Assembly: GCA_041395505.1 (NCBI GenBank)
Contig: JAWLAG010000002.1
Location: 377,001-441,000, forward strand
Source: Steroidobacteraceae bacterium
GTDB taxonomy: Bacteria; Pseudomonadota; Gammaproteobacteria; Steroidobacterales; Steroidobacteraceae
Direction of reading: 5' to 3'
Length of the DNA stretch: 64,000 nucleotides
Part shown: positions 44,744-53,029 of the stretch, piece by piece
Numbering within the stretch: position 1 is the first letter of the stretch
Layout of the letters: the number at the start of each line of letters is the position of its first letter
The notes under the pieces: model-generated
Database searches by the model: none
Told to the model about the DNA's origin: nothing
Seen by the model: only the letters and a program-made list of their open reading frames with translations
Position numbers and translations under genes: made by a program

Positions 44744-47129
44744 GGGTCGGGCACTTGCGGCCATTACGCTCCTCGCCAGTGTTGTGTCGAGCACGACACT
44801 GGCGCAGGGCGTCACGCGGCTGGTAGACACCGTCGATGTCAGCGCGGCCGAGCGCAACGTCAACATCTACCTGCAGTTCAACTGTTCGCTGCGCTACCTG
44901 TCGCACTCACCGGCGGATCTCGGCAAGGAAGTCACCGTGCGCATGCGCCTCGGCGCGGATTGCGGCACGCCGCAATTCATTGGCGGTGAGCGACCGCCGC
45001 TGGTGGGCGGCGAGGATTTCGTGCGCAGCGTGCGCGTCGAGGACTCGGTACCTGGCGAGGTGCTGATCACCATCGGCTGGAAGTACGAGTCGCACTTCGT
45101 GTGGGCGCCAACGACCGACGGCCGTGGCTTTCGTTTTCGCCTGCTCGATGCCCTACCCGCCAAACCGGCGTCGGTACGGATCCAGGAATTCGACCAGCCC
45201 TATAGCGGTCTTGCGGTCAATCTCGATTCATCGCGCAACGAGTTCTCGCAGACCGACATCGACGCGGCGAGCGCCTTCCTTGGCCTTCCTGCCCGCGTCT
45301 CGACGCTGGAGCTCGAGGGCGTGATCTGGTATCGCCTGCGCGTAGGCCCCATCGCGAACGATCGCGACGCCAAGCGCCTCCTTGGCAAGGCCAAGGAGCA
45401 ATACCCCCGCGCCTGGCTCGGTATCGACGACGACGAATCCGTCACCATGGCCGATGGAGGTACGCTGGTCGATCCCAGCGTTGCGGCCACTGTACCGGTC
45501 GATCCGCCACTATCCGACGCCGAGCGCAATGCCTTGCTGGACCAGGCGGAAACGGCGCTGCGCAAGAAGGACTACCCCAAAGCGGTGGAGCTGCTCACCA
45601 AACTGACCCGCCAACCGGAATTCCTGCAGCGCGCCAAGGCGCAGGAATTGCTGGGTCTTGCGCGCGAGCGCTCCGGCCAGCTCGCGCATGCCAAGGCGGA
45701 GTACGAGGAGTATCTGCGCCGCTATCCCGACGGCGAGGCCGTCAGGCGCATTCGCTCGCGCCTGCGCGCGCTGCGCTTCGCGGGGCGGGCGGGCAAGCGT
45801 GGGACACGCGATGTCTTCGGTGCATTCGAGCATGGCTGGAGTTTTCGGGGCGGTGCTTCGCAGCTCTATCGCTGGGAACGATTCACCCTGGACGCCCCGG
45901 AAGTGGCGATCGATCGCCAGAGCCAGAATGCCGTGTATACGGACGGCGATTTCATCTCCCAGTACCGCGGCGATCGCTTCGATTTCATCGGACGCGTGAC
46001 CGCGGGTTTCGCCAAGGACATGCTGACCGGCGGACCGGGCGATGAAACCCGGGTCTCCTATGCCTATGCCGAACTCAGCGATCGCGAGCGCGGCCTGACC
46101 GGCCGGGTCGGTCGCCAGGCACGCAACGCCGAGGGCCTGCTCGGCACCTTCGACGGTCTGCACCTGTCATACCAGCTGAAACCCAGTGTCACGGTCAACG
46201 CCGCGGCCGGTTTCCCGGTCGAATCGACTCGCCAGTCGCCGACGACTGCGCGCCAGTTCGTCGGCCTGTCCGCCAATTTTGGCCCCTTCAACGACAAGTG
46301 GGACTTTGGTACCTTTGTCGTTGGCCAGCAGTATTCGGGCGACACCGACCGCCGTGCCGTCGGCTTCGAAGGTCGTTACTTCGTGCCGGGGCGCACGCTG
46401 ATCGCGCTCGTCGATTTCGACACCTACTTCGGTACGCTCAATACCGCAGTGCTGATGGGCAACTGGTCGCTGCCCGCGCGCTGGACGCTGAGCTTCAACC
46501 TCGATCACCGCAATGCGCCCGTGCTCACCACCCGCAACGCGCTGATCGGTCAGCCCGTGGCGACACTCGCGGAATTGCGGACGCTGTTCAGCGACGATGA
46601 AATCCGCCAGCTTGCGGAGGATCGCACGGTGCTGAGCGATCTCTATACGGTCTCGCTCGCGCGCCCGCTCGGCGAGCGTTTCCAGCTATCGCTCGACGCC
46701 TATGCCACGCGCTATGCCGATACGCCGGCCTCCGGTGGTGTAGCGGCGACGCCCGAGTCGGGCCTCGATATGACCTATCAGCTGCAGCTGTTCGCGGCGA
46801 GCTGGTTACGCTCCGGCGACCTGTTCTCGCTCACGGCGCGGCATCAGAGCAGCGATGCCTTCGATCTCGACTCCGTTGGCCTCGCGGCCCGACTGCCGGT
46901 CGCGCAGAATTGGCGCCTGGGGCCGCGTCTGCGCGTCGATATGCGCACCACCCGCGTCGATGCCGCCGATGAAATACTCTACGTACCGGCATTGCGCCTC
47001 GATTACCAGCGCGGGCCGAGTTGGTTCGAATTCGAAGCCGGGGCGGAACTCGGCCAGCGGGATATTCCTGCGGACAAAGAGAAATCACGCAGATATTATT
47101 TTGGGATTGGCTACCGTTTCAATTTCTGA
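44703..47129 (+). CDS. Outer-membrane beta-barrel with periplasmic TPR region (porin-cytochrome partner)
   Basis: 808 residues. Signal peptide ALAAITLLASVVSSTTLAQ. Residues about 35-250 form a periplasmic beta-rich/SPOR-like part (WYRLRVGPIANDRDAKRLLGK), then tetratricopeptide-like helices at about 275-350 (DQAETALRKKDYPKAVELLTK; RSGQLAHAKAEYEEYLRRYP). From about 370 to the end, alternating strands indicate a large barrel (FIGRVTAGFAKDML, VSYAYAELSDRE, WDFGTFVVGQQYSG, WTLSFNLDHRNAP), closing YYFGIGYRFNF with a terminal Phe as in outer-membrane proteins. It overlaps the 53-haem gene by 41 bp, so the two are probably stoichiometric partners: a porin sheath for a haem wire. Confidence 0.88.
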   Translation: MARNTELLTTASIKGRALAAITLLASVVSSTTLAQGVTRLVDTVDVSAAERNVNIYLQFNCSLRYLSHSPADLGKEVTVRMRLGADCGTPQFIGGERPPLVGGEDFVRSVRVEDSVPGEVLITIGWKYESHFVWAPTTDGRGFRFRLLDALPAKPASVRIQEFDQPYSGLAVNLDSSRNEFSQTDIDAASAFLGLPARVSTLELEGVIWYRLRVGPIANDRDAKRLLGKAKEQYPRAWLGIDDDESVTMADGGTLVDPSVAATVPVDPPLSDAERNALLDQAETALRKKDYPKAVELLTKLTRQPEFLQRAKAQELLGLARERSGQLAHAKAEYEEYLRRYPDGEAVRRIRSRLRALRFAGRAGKRGTRDVFGAFEHGWSFRGGASQLYRWERFTLDAPEVAIDRQSQNAVYTDGDFISQYRGDRFDFIGRVTAGFAKDMLTGGPGDETRVSYAYAELSDRERGLTGRVGRQARNAEGLLGTFDGLHLSYQLKPSVTVNAAAGFPVESTRQSPTTARQFVGLSANFGPFNDKWDFGTFVVGQQYSGDTDRRAVGFEGRYFVPGRTLIALVDFDTYFGTLNTAVLMGNWSLPARWTLSFNLDHRNAPVLTTRNALIGQPVATLAELRTLFSDDEIRQLAEDRTVLSDLYTVSLARPLGERFQLSLDAYATRYADTPASGGVAATPESGLDMTYQLQLFAASWLRSGDLFSLTARHQSSDAFDLDSVGLAARLPVAQNWRLGPRLRVDMRTTRVDAADEILYVPALRLDYQRGPSWFEFEAGAELGQRDIPADKEKSRRYYFGIGYRFNF

Positions 47130-47151
47130 CCACTTGCGGAAAGTTGCGATC

Positions 47152-47712
47152 ATGATCCGGCTGCTGCCGACATTGGCAGTCGCGGCCTGTGCCGCTGCGC
47201 CGGTGCCCGACGCGCAGGTCTTTCTCGACCCCAATACCGGCGTAACGCTGACCATCGCGCACGAACCCATCGTCTTCGCGCGCGAACGAAAGGACGTGGC
47301 CGCCAACGCACGCGACTATCTGACGGCAACCGCCGTGTCGGAGAATCGCGCTGGTAGCATCAATACCGTCCTCGTCGTCTATCGCTGGTCGACCATCGAC
47401 TCTCGCGTGGGCGGCGAAATCGAAACGGACCTGACCAAACTGGTCGTCGTCGCCGACGGCCGCGATATCCGCTTTCCGGCCATGTCCGAGGTGCTGGACA
47501 GTTTTCGCACCGAAACGCGCTTTGGCGCGCCGCCGGTCAGCCAATACTCCACCGGCGCATTCGCCATCGACTGGGCCACATTGAATTACATGGCGGGCAG
47601 CGAGCACCTGGCAGCGTTTTTCGACGGCGACAAGGCGACACGACCCTATGGTTTGTGGCAGGATGGCCGGCAAGCACTGCGGGAGTTCCTGAGCGAAGTC
47701 CCAGAAAAATAA
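47152..47712 (+). CDS. Hypothetical lipoprotein of the cytochrome operon
   Basis: 186 residues from the ATG at 47152, with GGAAAG about 10 nt upstream. A short signal sequence (MIRLLPTLAVAAC) contains a plausible lipobox (VAAC). The mature protein is predicted globular, beta-rich (VTLTIAHEPIVFARER, TVLVVYRWSTIDSRV, LVVVADGRDIRFPAMSEV), with a C-terminal helix-like part (DGRQALREFLSEVPEK). I recognise no family. Position directly after the barrel gene suggests a periplasmic or outer-membrane accessory of the conduit. Confidence 0.75.
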   Translation: MIRLLPTLAVAACAAAPVPDAQVFLDPNTGVTLTIAHEPIVFARERKDVAANARDYLTATAVSENRAGSINTVLVVYRWSTIDSRVGGEIETDLTKLVVVADGRDIRFPAMSEVLDSFRTETRFGAPPVSQYSTGAFAIDWATLNYMAGSEHLAAFFDGDKATRPYGLWQDGRQALREFLSEVPEK

Positions 47713-47736
47713 TCCCCGCTGACGGCTCCATCGGTC

Positions 47737-48393
47737 ATGGAACACTCGCGCAAGCCCCGAATCATCATCATCGAACAACCGGGCCTGCTGCGCGATGGTC
47801 TGCAGCAGCTCCTGGATGCGGACGACCAATTCGAACCCGTCGACGTCTTCGATTCGGCCGACCATGCGATCAACAACGTCTCGGAGCGCGGCGTCGAACT
47901 CGCCATCATCACCCTCACCAACGACGCCGGTGGCATCGAAACCATCCGCCAGTTGCGCACGGCCTATCCACAACTGCCACTGCTCGCTCTGACGTTCCTG
48001 CGCGACTACACGGTCGTCGATGCCGCCCTGCGTAGCGGCGCCGACGGTTATGTCCTTAAGGACGACCCGCACGATGAACTGCGCCTCGCGATGCGCAGTC
48101 TCCTCGACGGCCGGCAGTACCTGAGCCCCGGTATCTGCCGCGACATCATTCGCATCCTGATGCGTAGCCCCATGGCGCGTACACGTGCGGAGGATGACAG
48201 CCTGAGCCGGCGGGAACGTGAAGTCCTGCAGCTGGTCGCGAGCGGCCTGCGGACCCGGGAAATCGCCGATCTGCTGGCGCTCAGCCCCAAGACCATCGAG
48301 AAACACCGCGGTTCCCTGATGCGCAAGCTCGGGCTACGCAGCGCCGCCGCTGTCACCGCCTACGCAATTGCCAACGGCTACTGCAACCCCTGA
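47737..48393 (+). CDS. LuxR/NarL-type regulator with degenerate (non-phosphorylatable) receiver
   Basis: 218 residues. The C-terminal LuxR helix-turn-helix is canonical (LSRREREVLQLVASGLRTRE and LALSPKTIEKHRGSLMRKLG). The N-terminal receiver fold is recognisable (LLRDGLQQLL, ALRSGADGYVLKDD with conserved Lys108), but the acidic pocket reads EQ (13-14) instead of DD, and the phospho-acceptor position reads Thr59 in LAIITLTNDAGG instead of Asp. It is therefore probably an atypical regulator acting without phosphorylation or through other ligands. It closes the cytochrome operon and lies just before the repeated 18-bp motif at 48435, a candidate operator. Confidence 0.9.
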   Translation: MEHSRKPRIIIIEQPGLLRDGLQQLLDADDQFEPVDVFDSADHAINNVSERGVELAIITLTNDAGGIETIRQLRTAYPQLPLLALTFLRDYTVVDAALRSGADGYVLKDDPHDELRLAMRSLLDGRQYLSPGICRDIIRILMRSPMARTRAEDDSLSRREREVLQLVASGLRTREIADLLALSPKTIEKHRGSLMRKLGLRSAAAVTAYAIANGYCNP

Positions 48394-48434
48394 CGCACAG
48401 GTAACGGGCCTGAGGGATCGGTAGAACGACGCAG

Positions 48435-48452
48435 CTACAGTCCTTTCCTACC
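48435..48452 (+). promoter_or_regulatory. Repeated 18-bp motif, copy 1 (candidate regulator site)
   Basis: CTACAGTCCTTTCCTACC lies 36 bp before the transglycosylase ATG. It matches the sequence at 49105-49122 at 16 of 18 positions and is followed by TAGTCATC. Both copies lie in intergenic DNA after a LuxR-type regulator gene, consistent with operator or activator sites. Confidence 0.5.
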
Positions 48453-48488
48453 TAGTCATCGCGGCGGAATTGGGTTCTGCTGTCGTGC

Positions 48489-49103
48489 ATGAGGCTCGGC
48501 ACGATAATCTGGCTGGCAGCGGCGTGCTGGCTTGGCGCAACGTCGGCCTCGGCGTCGGATATCTTCTATTACGTCGACGCCAAGGGCACCGCCCACTACT
48601 CGAATGTCCCGACCGAATCACGTTACGAGTTGATCCTCAAGGCGGCGCCTGAGTACTCCAAGGCGGGCGAGCGTATTTCACCCCGCATGCTGGCGCGCGC
48701 CAGCCAATACGACGAAATCATCGAACGTGCCGCGGACAGCGCTGATGTCGCTGCGGAATTGCTGCGCGCGGTCATCGTGGTCGAATCTGGATTCAATCCC
48801 AATGCCGTCTCGCCGAAAGGCGCGCGTGGCCTCATGCAATTGATGCCGGCAACAGCGCGCACGCTCGGCGTTCGCGATCCCCATGACCCGGCGCAAAATG
48901 TCGATGCGGGTGCGCGATACCTGCGTCGGCTGATGGATCGATTCGGCAATGATCTGCAGCTCGCGTTGGCTGCCTACAATGCCGGGACCGCAGCGGTCGA
49001 GCGCTATGGAAAACGCATTCCCCCCTACCGCGAAACCCGGGAATACGTTCCGAAAGTCCTTGATTTATACAATAAATTGCGCGGCTTGACCGAATCGGGC
49101 TGA
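48489..49103 (+). CDS. Soluble lytic murein transglycosylase (SLT domain)
   Basis: 204 residues. Signal peptide IIWLAAACWLGATSASA, then a short DUF4124-like segment (DIFYYVDAKGTAHYSNVP), and a lysozyme-like SLT domain: LLRAVIVVESGFNPNAVSPK with the catalytic Glu in VESGFNP, GARGLMQLMPATARTLGV, NVDAGARYLRRLMDRF, LALAAYNAGTAAVERY. It cleaves peptidoglycan glycan strands to 1,6-anhydro products. Between the cytochrome operon and the secretion operon, it may open the wall for assembly of trans-envelope complexes. Preceded and followed by the repeated 18-bp motif. Confidence 0.94.
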   Translation: MRLGTIIWLAAACWLGATSASASDIFYYVDAKGTAHYSNVPTESRYELILKAAPEYSKAGERISPRMLARASQYDEIIERAADSADVAAELLRAVIVVESGFNPNAVSPKGARGLMQLMPATARTLGVRDPHDPAQNVDAGARYLRRLMDRFGNDLQLALAAYNAGTAAVERYGKRIPPYRETREYVPKVLDLYNKLRGLTESG

Positions 49104-49104
49104 A

Positions 49105-49122
49105 CTACAGTCTTTCCCTACC
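49105..49122 (+). promoter_or_regulatory. Repeated 18-bp motif, copy 2 (candidate regulator site)
   Basis: CTACAGTCTTTCCCTACC begins 2 bp after the transglycosylase stop and lies upstream of the subtilase-kinase-secretion operon. It differs from copy 1 at two positions. A weaker relative is visible on the minus strand at 25293-25310 upstream of the giant copper protein. Confidence 0.5.
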
Positions 49123-49363
49123 GGACCTTGGGGCCATCGCCTAGCGCGGCTAAGCGATCGACCCAGCTGTCAGCGCCCGTCCCAGGGCCTAGTCTGGCAT
49201 GCAAGGAGCGCCAAGCACGGGCGGCAGTAACAGGGAGTGCTGCAGCCTTGCCGAATGTGCGCAGACAATCGCAATGTCAGGGACCGCGTTGACCCAGCTG
49301 ATCCAACCTACCGCCGCAGATCGTCAACCGGGACGCCCGCTCGCGCATCCGGGCGGACGCTTG

Positions 49364-51136
49364 ATGGCAGCGGCATGCCTGGTCATATGCTTGAGTGCCT
49401 GGCTGGCCGGATCGCCGCGCCCGGCGGCCGCCGCAACCAAAGACTCATCCGCTGCGATCGAACTGCAGGCCGCGCTCGATCGTGCTGGCGATGCCGAGCC
49501 CATTGCGGTGATTGCACGACTGCAGCGCAGCGCAGCGCCTGAGGCTTTTCGCAAAGTGCCGTACTGGGACGGCGGCGAATCACCGGCTCGGGTCGCGCGT
49601 GTTCGTCAGCGTACCCGCGCCGCGCTGGTACGCGATCTGCGCACGCAGGCCGAACTGCGCGGCAATGACCTGGTGCAAATGCTCGAGGCCGCGGGCGCCA
49701 CCAACGTCCAGCTGATCTGGTCGGCCAATGCCGTCGCGCTGCGCGCGCCACGCGGCGTCATCTGGCAGTTGCTCGCCGACTCGCGCATCCTCGATGTGCG
49801 GCTCGATGCCGTGCGCCAGGCACCGATAGGCATCAGCGCGCAGGCGGCAGCCGCCGAATGGAATATCGACGCGCTGCGTGCGAGTGAACTCTGGGACGCG
49901 GGCATCGAAGGCCAGGGAATCGTCATCGCAAGTCTCGACAGCGGCGTTGATGACCAGCATCCGGACCTGGCCAGCGCCTACCGTGGCGGCAACAACAGCT
50001 GGTACGACCCCTACGGACAGCACGCGACACCTGCCGATCTGCTTGGTCACGGCACCCAGGTGATGGGGCTCATGGTCGGTGGCAGCGCCGGCGGTACGGC
50101 CATTGGCGTTTCGCCGCAGAGCCAATGGATCGCCGCGAAAATCTTCGATGACTCCGGCCGGGCACTCGAGAGCGCGATCCTGCTCGCATTCGACTGGCTG
50201 CTGGACCCCGACGGCGATCCTGCGACCGACGATGCGCCCGATGTCGTCGTCAATGCCTGGGACATCGCCGATGAGAATACCTGTTCGTCGGTATTCGCCG
50301 ATGCCATCGCGGCACTGAAGGCCGCAGACATCAGCGTCGTCTTCTCGGCCGGCAATTACGGCCCGGCCGCGGCGACCAGCGTCTCGCCGGCCAATCTCAC
50401 GGGCATCATGAGTGTCGGTTCGGTCGATCGCAGCGGCGCCGTCTCCGGATTCAGCAGCCGCGGACCGTCGGCCTGCGACGGCACGATATTTCCCAAGGTC
50501 GTCGCCCCCGGCGAGGATCTGCGAACTGCCGACTTCTCCGCTGGCGGCAATCCTGTCTACGCCAATGTCACCGGCACATCCTATTCCGCACCCCAGGTTG
50601 CTGCCGTCAGCGCGCTCCTGCGCAGCGGCCGGCCGACCGCAACCGCCGGCGAAGTCGAAGCCGCCATCGCCGCCACGGCGCGCGATGTCGGTGTGCCCGG
50701 GCCGGATAACGACAGCGGCTACGGATTCGTCGATGCGGTGAGTGCGCTCGATGCCATTGCGAAACCCATCGACGATGACAACGATGGTTTCCCGCTGCAG
50801 ACCGACTGCAACGACCAGGATGCGAGCATTCATCCGGGCGCTCCCGAAGCGCGGCGTGATGGCATCGATCAGGACTGCAATGGTTTCGACCTCACCATCG
50901 ACGTCAAATACGCGGTCTATTCGCACGACGGCAAAAGCCTGAACGTGCGCGTAACGAGTGCACTCGGCCCGGACGCGAATCTTGAAATCGTCGACGTAGG
51001 CTCGATGACCTGGCGTGAATCACGTCGCGACTGGGTTTACCAGGCCAGTGCCGGCGCCGTGCAGGACGTATTGACGATCCGCGGTCCCGAAGGCGAGGTT
51101 CAGGATCGGCCGCGCCAACCTACGCGCAGACGCTAA
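49364..51136 (+). CDS. Secreted subtilisin-family serine protease with MopE-like Ca-binding motif
   Basis: 590 residues from the ATG at 49364, which has a GGCGGA upstream and opens with a signal peptide (AAACLVICLSAWLAGSPRPA); ATGs at 49199 and 49274 are alternatives. A propeptide-like region (AVIARLQRSAAPEAFRKVPY, LVQMLEAAGATNVQLIWSAN) precedes the S8 catalytic domain: Asp192 (ASLDSGVDDQHPDL), His229 (GHGTQVMGLM), VVFSAGNYGP and Ser406 (VTGTSYSAPQ). After it comes DDDNDGFPLQTDCNDQDASI continuing to DGIDQDCNG, the double DxDxDG/DCNDxD metal-binding motif known from MopE. A likely substrate or processing enzyme of the adjacent type II secretion system. Confidence 0.92.
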   Translation: MAAACLVICLSAWLAGSPRPAAAATKDSSAAIELQAALDRAGDAEPIAVIARLQRSAAPEAFRKVPYWDGGESPARVARVRQRTRAALVRDLRTQAELRGNDLVQMLEAAGATNVQLIWSANAVALRAPRGVIWQLLADSRILDVRLDAVRQAPIGISAQAAAAEWNIDALRASELWDAGIEGQGIVIASLDSGVDDQHPDLASAYRGGNNSWYDPYGQHATPADLLGHGTQVMGLMVGGSAGGTAIGVSPQSQWIAAKIFDDSGRALESAILLAFDWLLDPDGDPATDDAPDVVVNAWDIADENTCSSVFADAIAALKAADISVVFSAGNYGPAAATSVSPANLTGIMSVGSVDRSGAVSGFSSRGPSACDGTIFPKVVAPGEDLRTADFSAGGNPVYANVTGTSYSAPQVAAVSALLRSGRPTATAGEVEAAIAATARDVGVPGPDNDSGYGFVDAVSALDAIAKPIDDDNDGFPLQTDCNDQDASIHPGAPEARRDGIDQDCNGFDLTIDVKYAVYSHDGKSLNVRVTSALGPDANLEIVDVGSMTWRESRRDWVYQASAGAVQDVLTIRGPEGEVQDRPRQPTRRR

Positions 51137-51188
51137 AGGTCATGGTGCACAGGGATTTGCACCGTCACAGCAACGAGGGAAATGGAAG

Positions 51189-52580
51189 ATGAGCGAAGCA
51201 TACGAAGAATCGCTGGCGGCATTCGCGCCGGAGTCCCTGTCGATCGCCGAGCCCGCGCGAACCATCGGCAACGGCGTGCGTATCACGCGGCGCATGTTGC
51301 GCAACGGCCCTGCAAGCGACGGCAACCGGACCGGCAGGACGCGCAAGCAGCTGAACGACGCCATTGCCCGCGCCAAGCTCGAGTGGGAATCGACAGCTGA
51401 CTCGCTCGCGGATGTGGTGTGCCTGCTCGATCCGGGCATGACCATCGTACGTGCCAACCGCACCGTCGAGCGCTGGAGTCTCGCCACGGTCATGGACGCA
51501 GCCGGCCGCTCACCGCATGCATTGCTGCACGGCGATTGCAGTGACGATGCCTGTTCATTGCGCAAGCAGATGCGGGCCGCCTGGCAACGGCTGGCCGAAG
51601 TTACCGAAACGGAGTTCGCGCACAATGTTGCGGTTCGGGGCGACGAGCGTCGCCTGCGCTTTCGGCTGCGCCTGCTCGCGAGGGACGCTGCCACGCGCGA
51701 GGTCCGCGACCCAGGTGCGGTGCTGGTCATTTCCGATACAACCGAGCTCCACCAGGCGCGCGATGCATTGCAGTCGCTCAATGCTGAGCTCGAGGACCGT
51801 GTCAGGGAGCGCACGGCCAAACTGAGGAGCACCAACCGTGTGCTGCGTAACGAAGTGCTGCGGCGCGAAAACGCAGAACGCAAATTGCGCGAATCGCATT
51901 CGGAGCTCGTGCTGCTGTCCGAACGCCTGATCGATGCGCAGGAATCTGAGCGGCGACGCATCGCACTCGAGCTGCACGATTCGGTTGGACAGACCTTGAG
52001 CGCGCTCAAATATTCTCTGGAGCGCGCCGTGCAGCTGCTCGCAGCGGGTCAAGCCGACGACGCCGGTAAGGCGCTCGATCTTGCCGTGCGCGGCGTGCGC
52101 GCGGTTGCGGAGAGCAGCCGCAACATCGCCATGAACCTGCGACCCACGGTGCTCGACGATCTCGGAGCTGCGTCGGCCGTATCGTGGTTCTGTCGCGAAT
52201 TCGGCGAAATCTATACCCGGCTCGATGTGCACTGCGACGTTGCGGTCGATGACAGGCAGATTCCGGATCGACTGGATACGGAAATCTTCCGCTGCGTACA
52301 GGAGCTGCTCAACAATGTCGCCAAGCATGCACGTGCGCGTCGCGTCAATGTCGCGCTGCGCATGGATGATCTCACCCTGAACCTCGACGTGCGCGACGAC
52401 GGCATTGGTTTCGACCGCGCCGCCGTGACCAGCCAGGGGCATGGCCTGCGCAATGTCCGCGAGCGTGCGGAGTTGAGCGGCGGCGCCTTCACGATCGACT
52501 CGCCACCGAGGGGCGGTACCGTGGCAAGAATCGAATGGCGTCTCCTGCCTGACGAAGTGGAGGGCCACGATCATGCATGA
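51189..52580 (+). CDS. Soluble PAS-containing sensor histidine kinase (NarX/HisKA_3 type)
   Basis: 463 residues with no membrane segment. A PAS domain spans about 65-190 (DSLADVVCLLDPGMTIVRAN; WSLATVMDAAGRSPHALLHG) and contains two cysteines five residues apart (C117 and C122 in GDCSDDACSL) that could bind a metal or sense redox. A coiled coil (195-245) leads to HisKA_3 with the phospho-acceptor His263 in RIALELHDSVGQTL, then HATPase_c (EIFRCVQELLNNVAKHARA, VRDDGIGFD, GHGLRNVRERAELSGG). Such kinases partner NarL-type regulators; the one at 62242 at the end of this operon is the natural candidate. The 3' end overlaps the pseudopilin start by 8 bp. Confidence 0.92.
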   Translation: MSEAYEESLAAFAPESLSIAEPARTIGNGVRITRRMLRNGPASDGNRTGRTRKQLNDAIARAKLEWESTADSLADVVCLLDPGMTIVRANRTVERWSLATVMDAAGRSPHALLHGDCSDDACSLRKQMRAAWQRLAEVTETEFAHNVAVRGDERRLRFRLRLLARDAATREVRDPGAVLVISDTTELHQARDALQSLNAELEDRVRERTAKLRSTNRVLRNEVLRRENAERKLRESHSELVLLSERLIDAQESERRRIALELHDSVGQTLSALKYSLERAVQLLAAGQADDAGKALDLAVRGVRAVAESSRNIAMNLRPTVLDDLGAASAVSWFCREFGEIYTRLDVHCDVAVDDRQIPDRLDTEIFRCVQELLNNVAKHARARRVNVALRMDDLTLNLDVRDDGIGFDRAAVTSQGHGLRNVRERAELSGGAFTIDSPPRGGTVARIEWRLLPDEVEGHDHA

Positions 52581-53007
52581 CGTTCGATCCACACATGGCG
52601 TCACGGCGGCCGGCTTTACGCTGCTCGAGTTGCTGGTGGTGATGGTAATCGTGGGCCTGCTGGCCGCGTTCGTTGCGCCGCGTTACTTCTCGCAGGTCGG
52701 CAAATCGCAGGTCAAGGCGGCGCGCGCGCAGATCAATGCGCTCGAATCCGCCCTCGATCAGTTCAGGCTCGACGTCGGGCGCTATCCGACCACCGAAGAA
52801 GGTCTCGCGGCACTCAATGCGGCACCCGCAACCGCGCCAGGCTGGGCGGGGCCCTATCTGAAAAAGGCGGTTCCGAAGGATCCCTGGGGCCGCGAGTTCA
52901 TTTACCAGGAACCGGGCACTCGCACGGAGATAGACCTCTACTCCTACGGCAAGGACGGCCGGGCGGGCGGCACCGGCGAGAGTGCCGACATCGGCAACTG
53001 GGAATAG
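52573..53007 (+). CDS. gspG: Major pseudopilin, GspG-like
   Basis: 144 residues. The prepilin peptidase site is clear: AAGFTLLELLVVMVIVGLLA with cleavage after Gly and Glu at +5. The C-terminal half has the GspG pattern (RYPTTEEGLAALNAAPATA, WAGPYLKKAVPKDPWGREFI and DLYSYGKDGRAGGTGESADI), including the PKDPWG and calcium-loop elements. It polymerises into the type II secretion pseudopilus. It starts inside the sensor kinase end (8-bp overlap), placing the kinase and secretion genes in one transcript. Confidence 0.95.
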   Translation: MHDVRSTHGVTAAGFTLLELLVVMVIVGLLAAFVAPRYFSQVGKSQVKAARAQINALESALDQFRLDVGRYPTTEEGLAALNAAPATAPGWAGPYLKKAVPKDPWGREFIYQEPGTRTEIDLYSYGKDGRAGGTGESADIGNWE

Positions 53008-53029
53008 CCAGACGGCCAATCGACCGACC

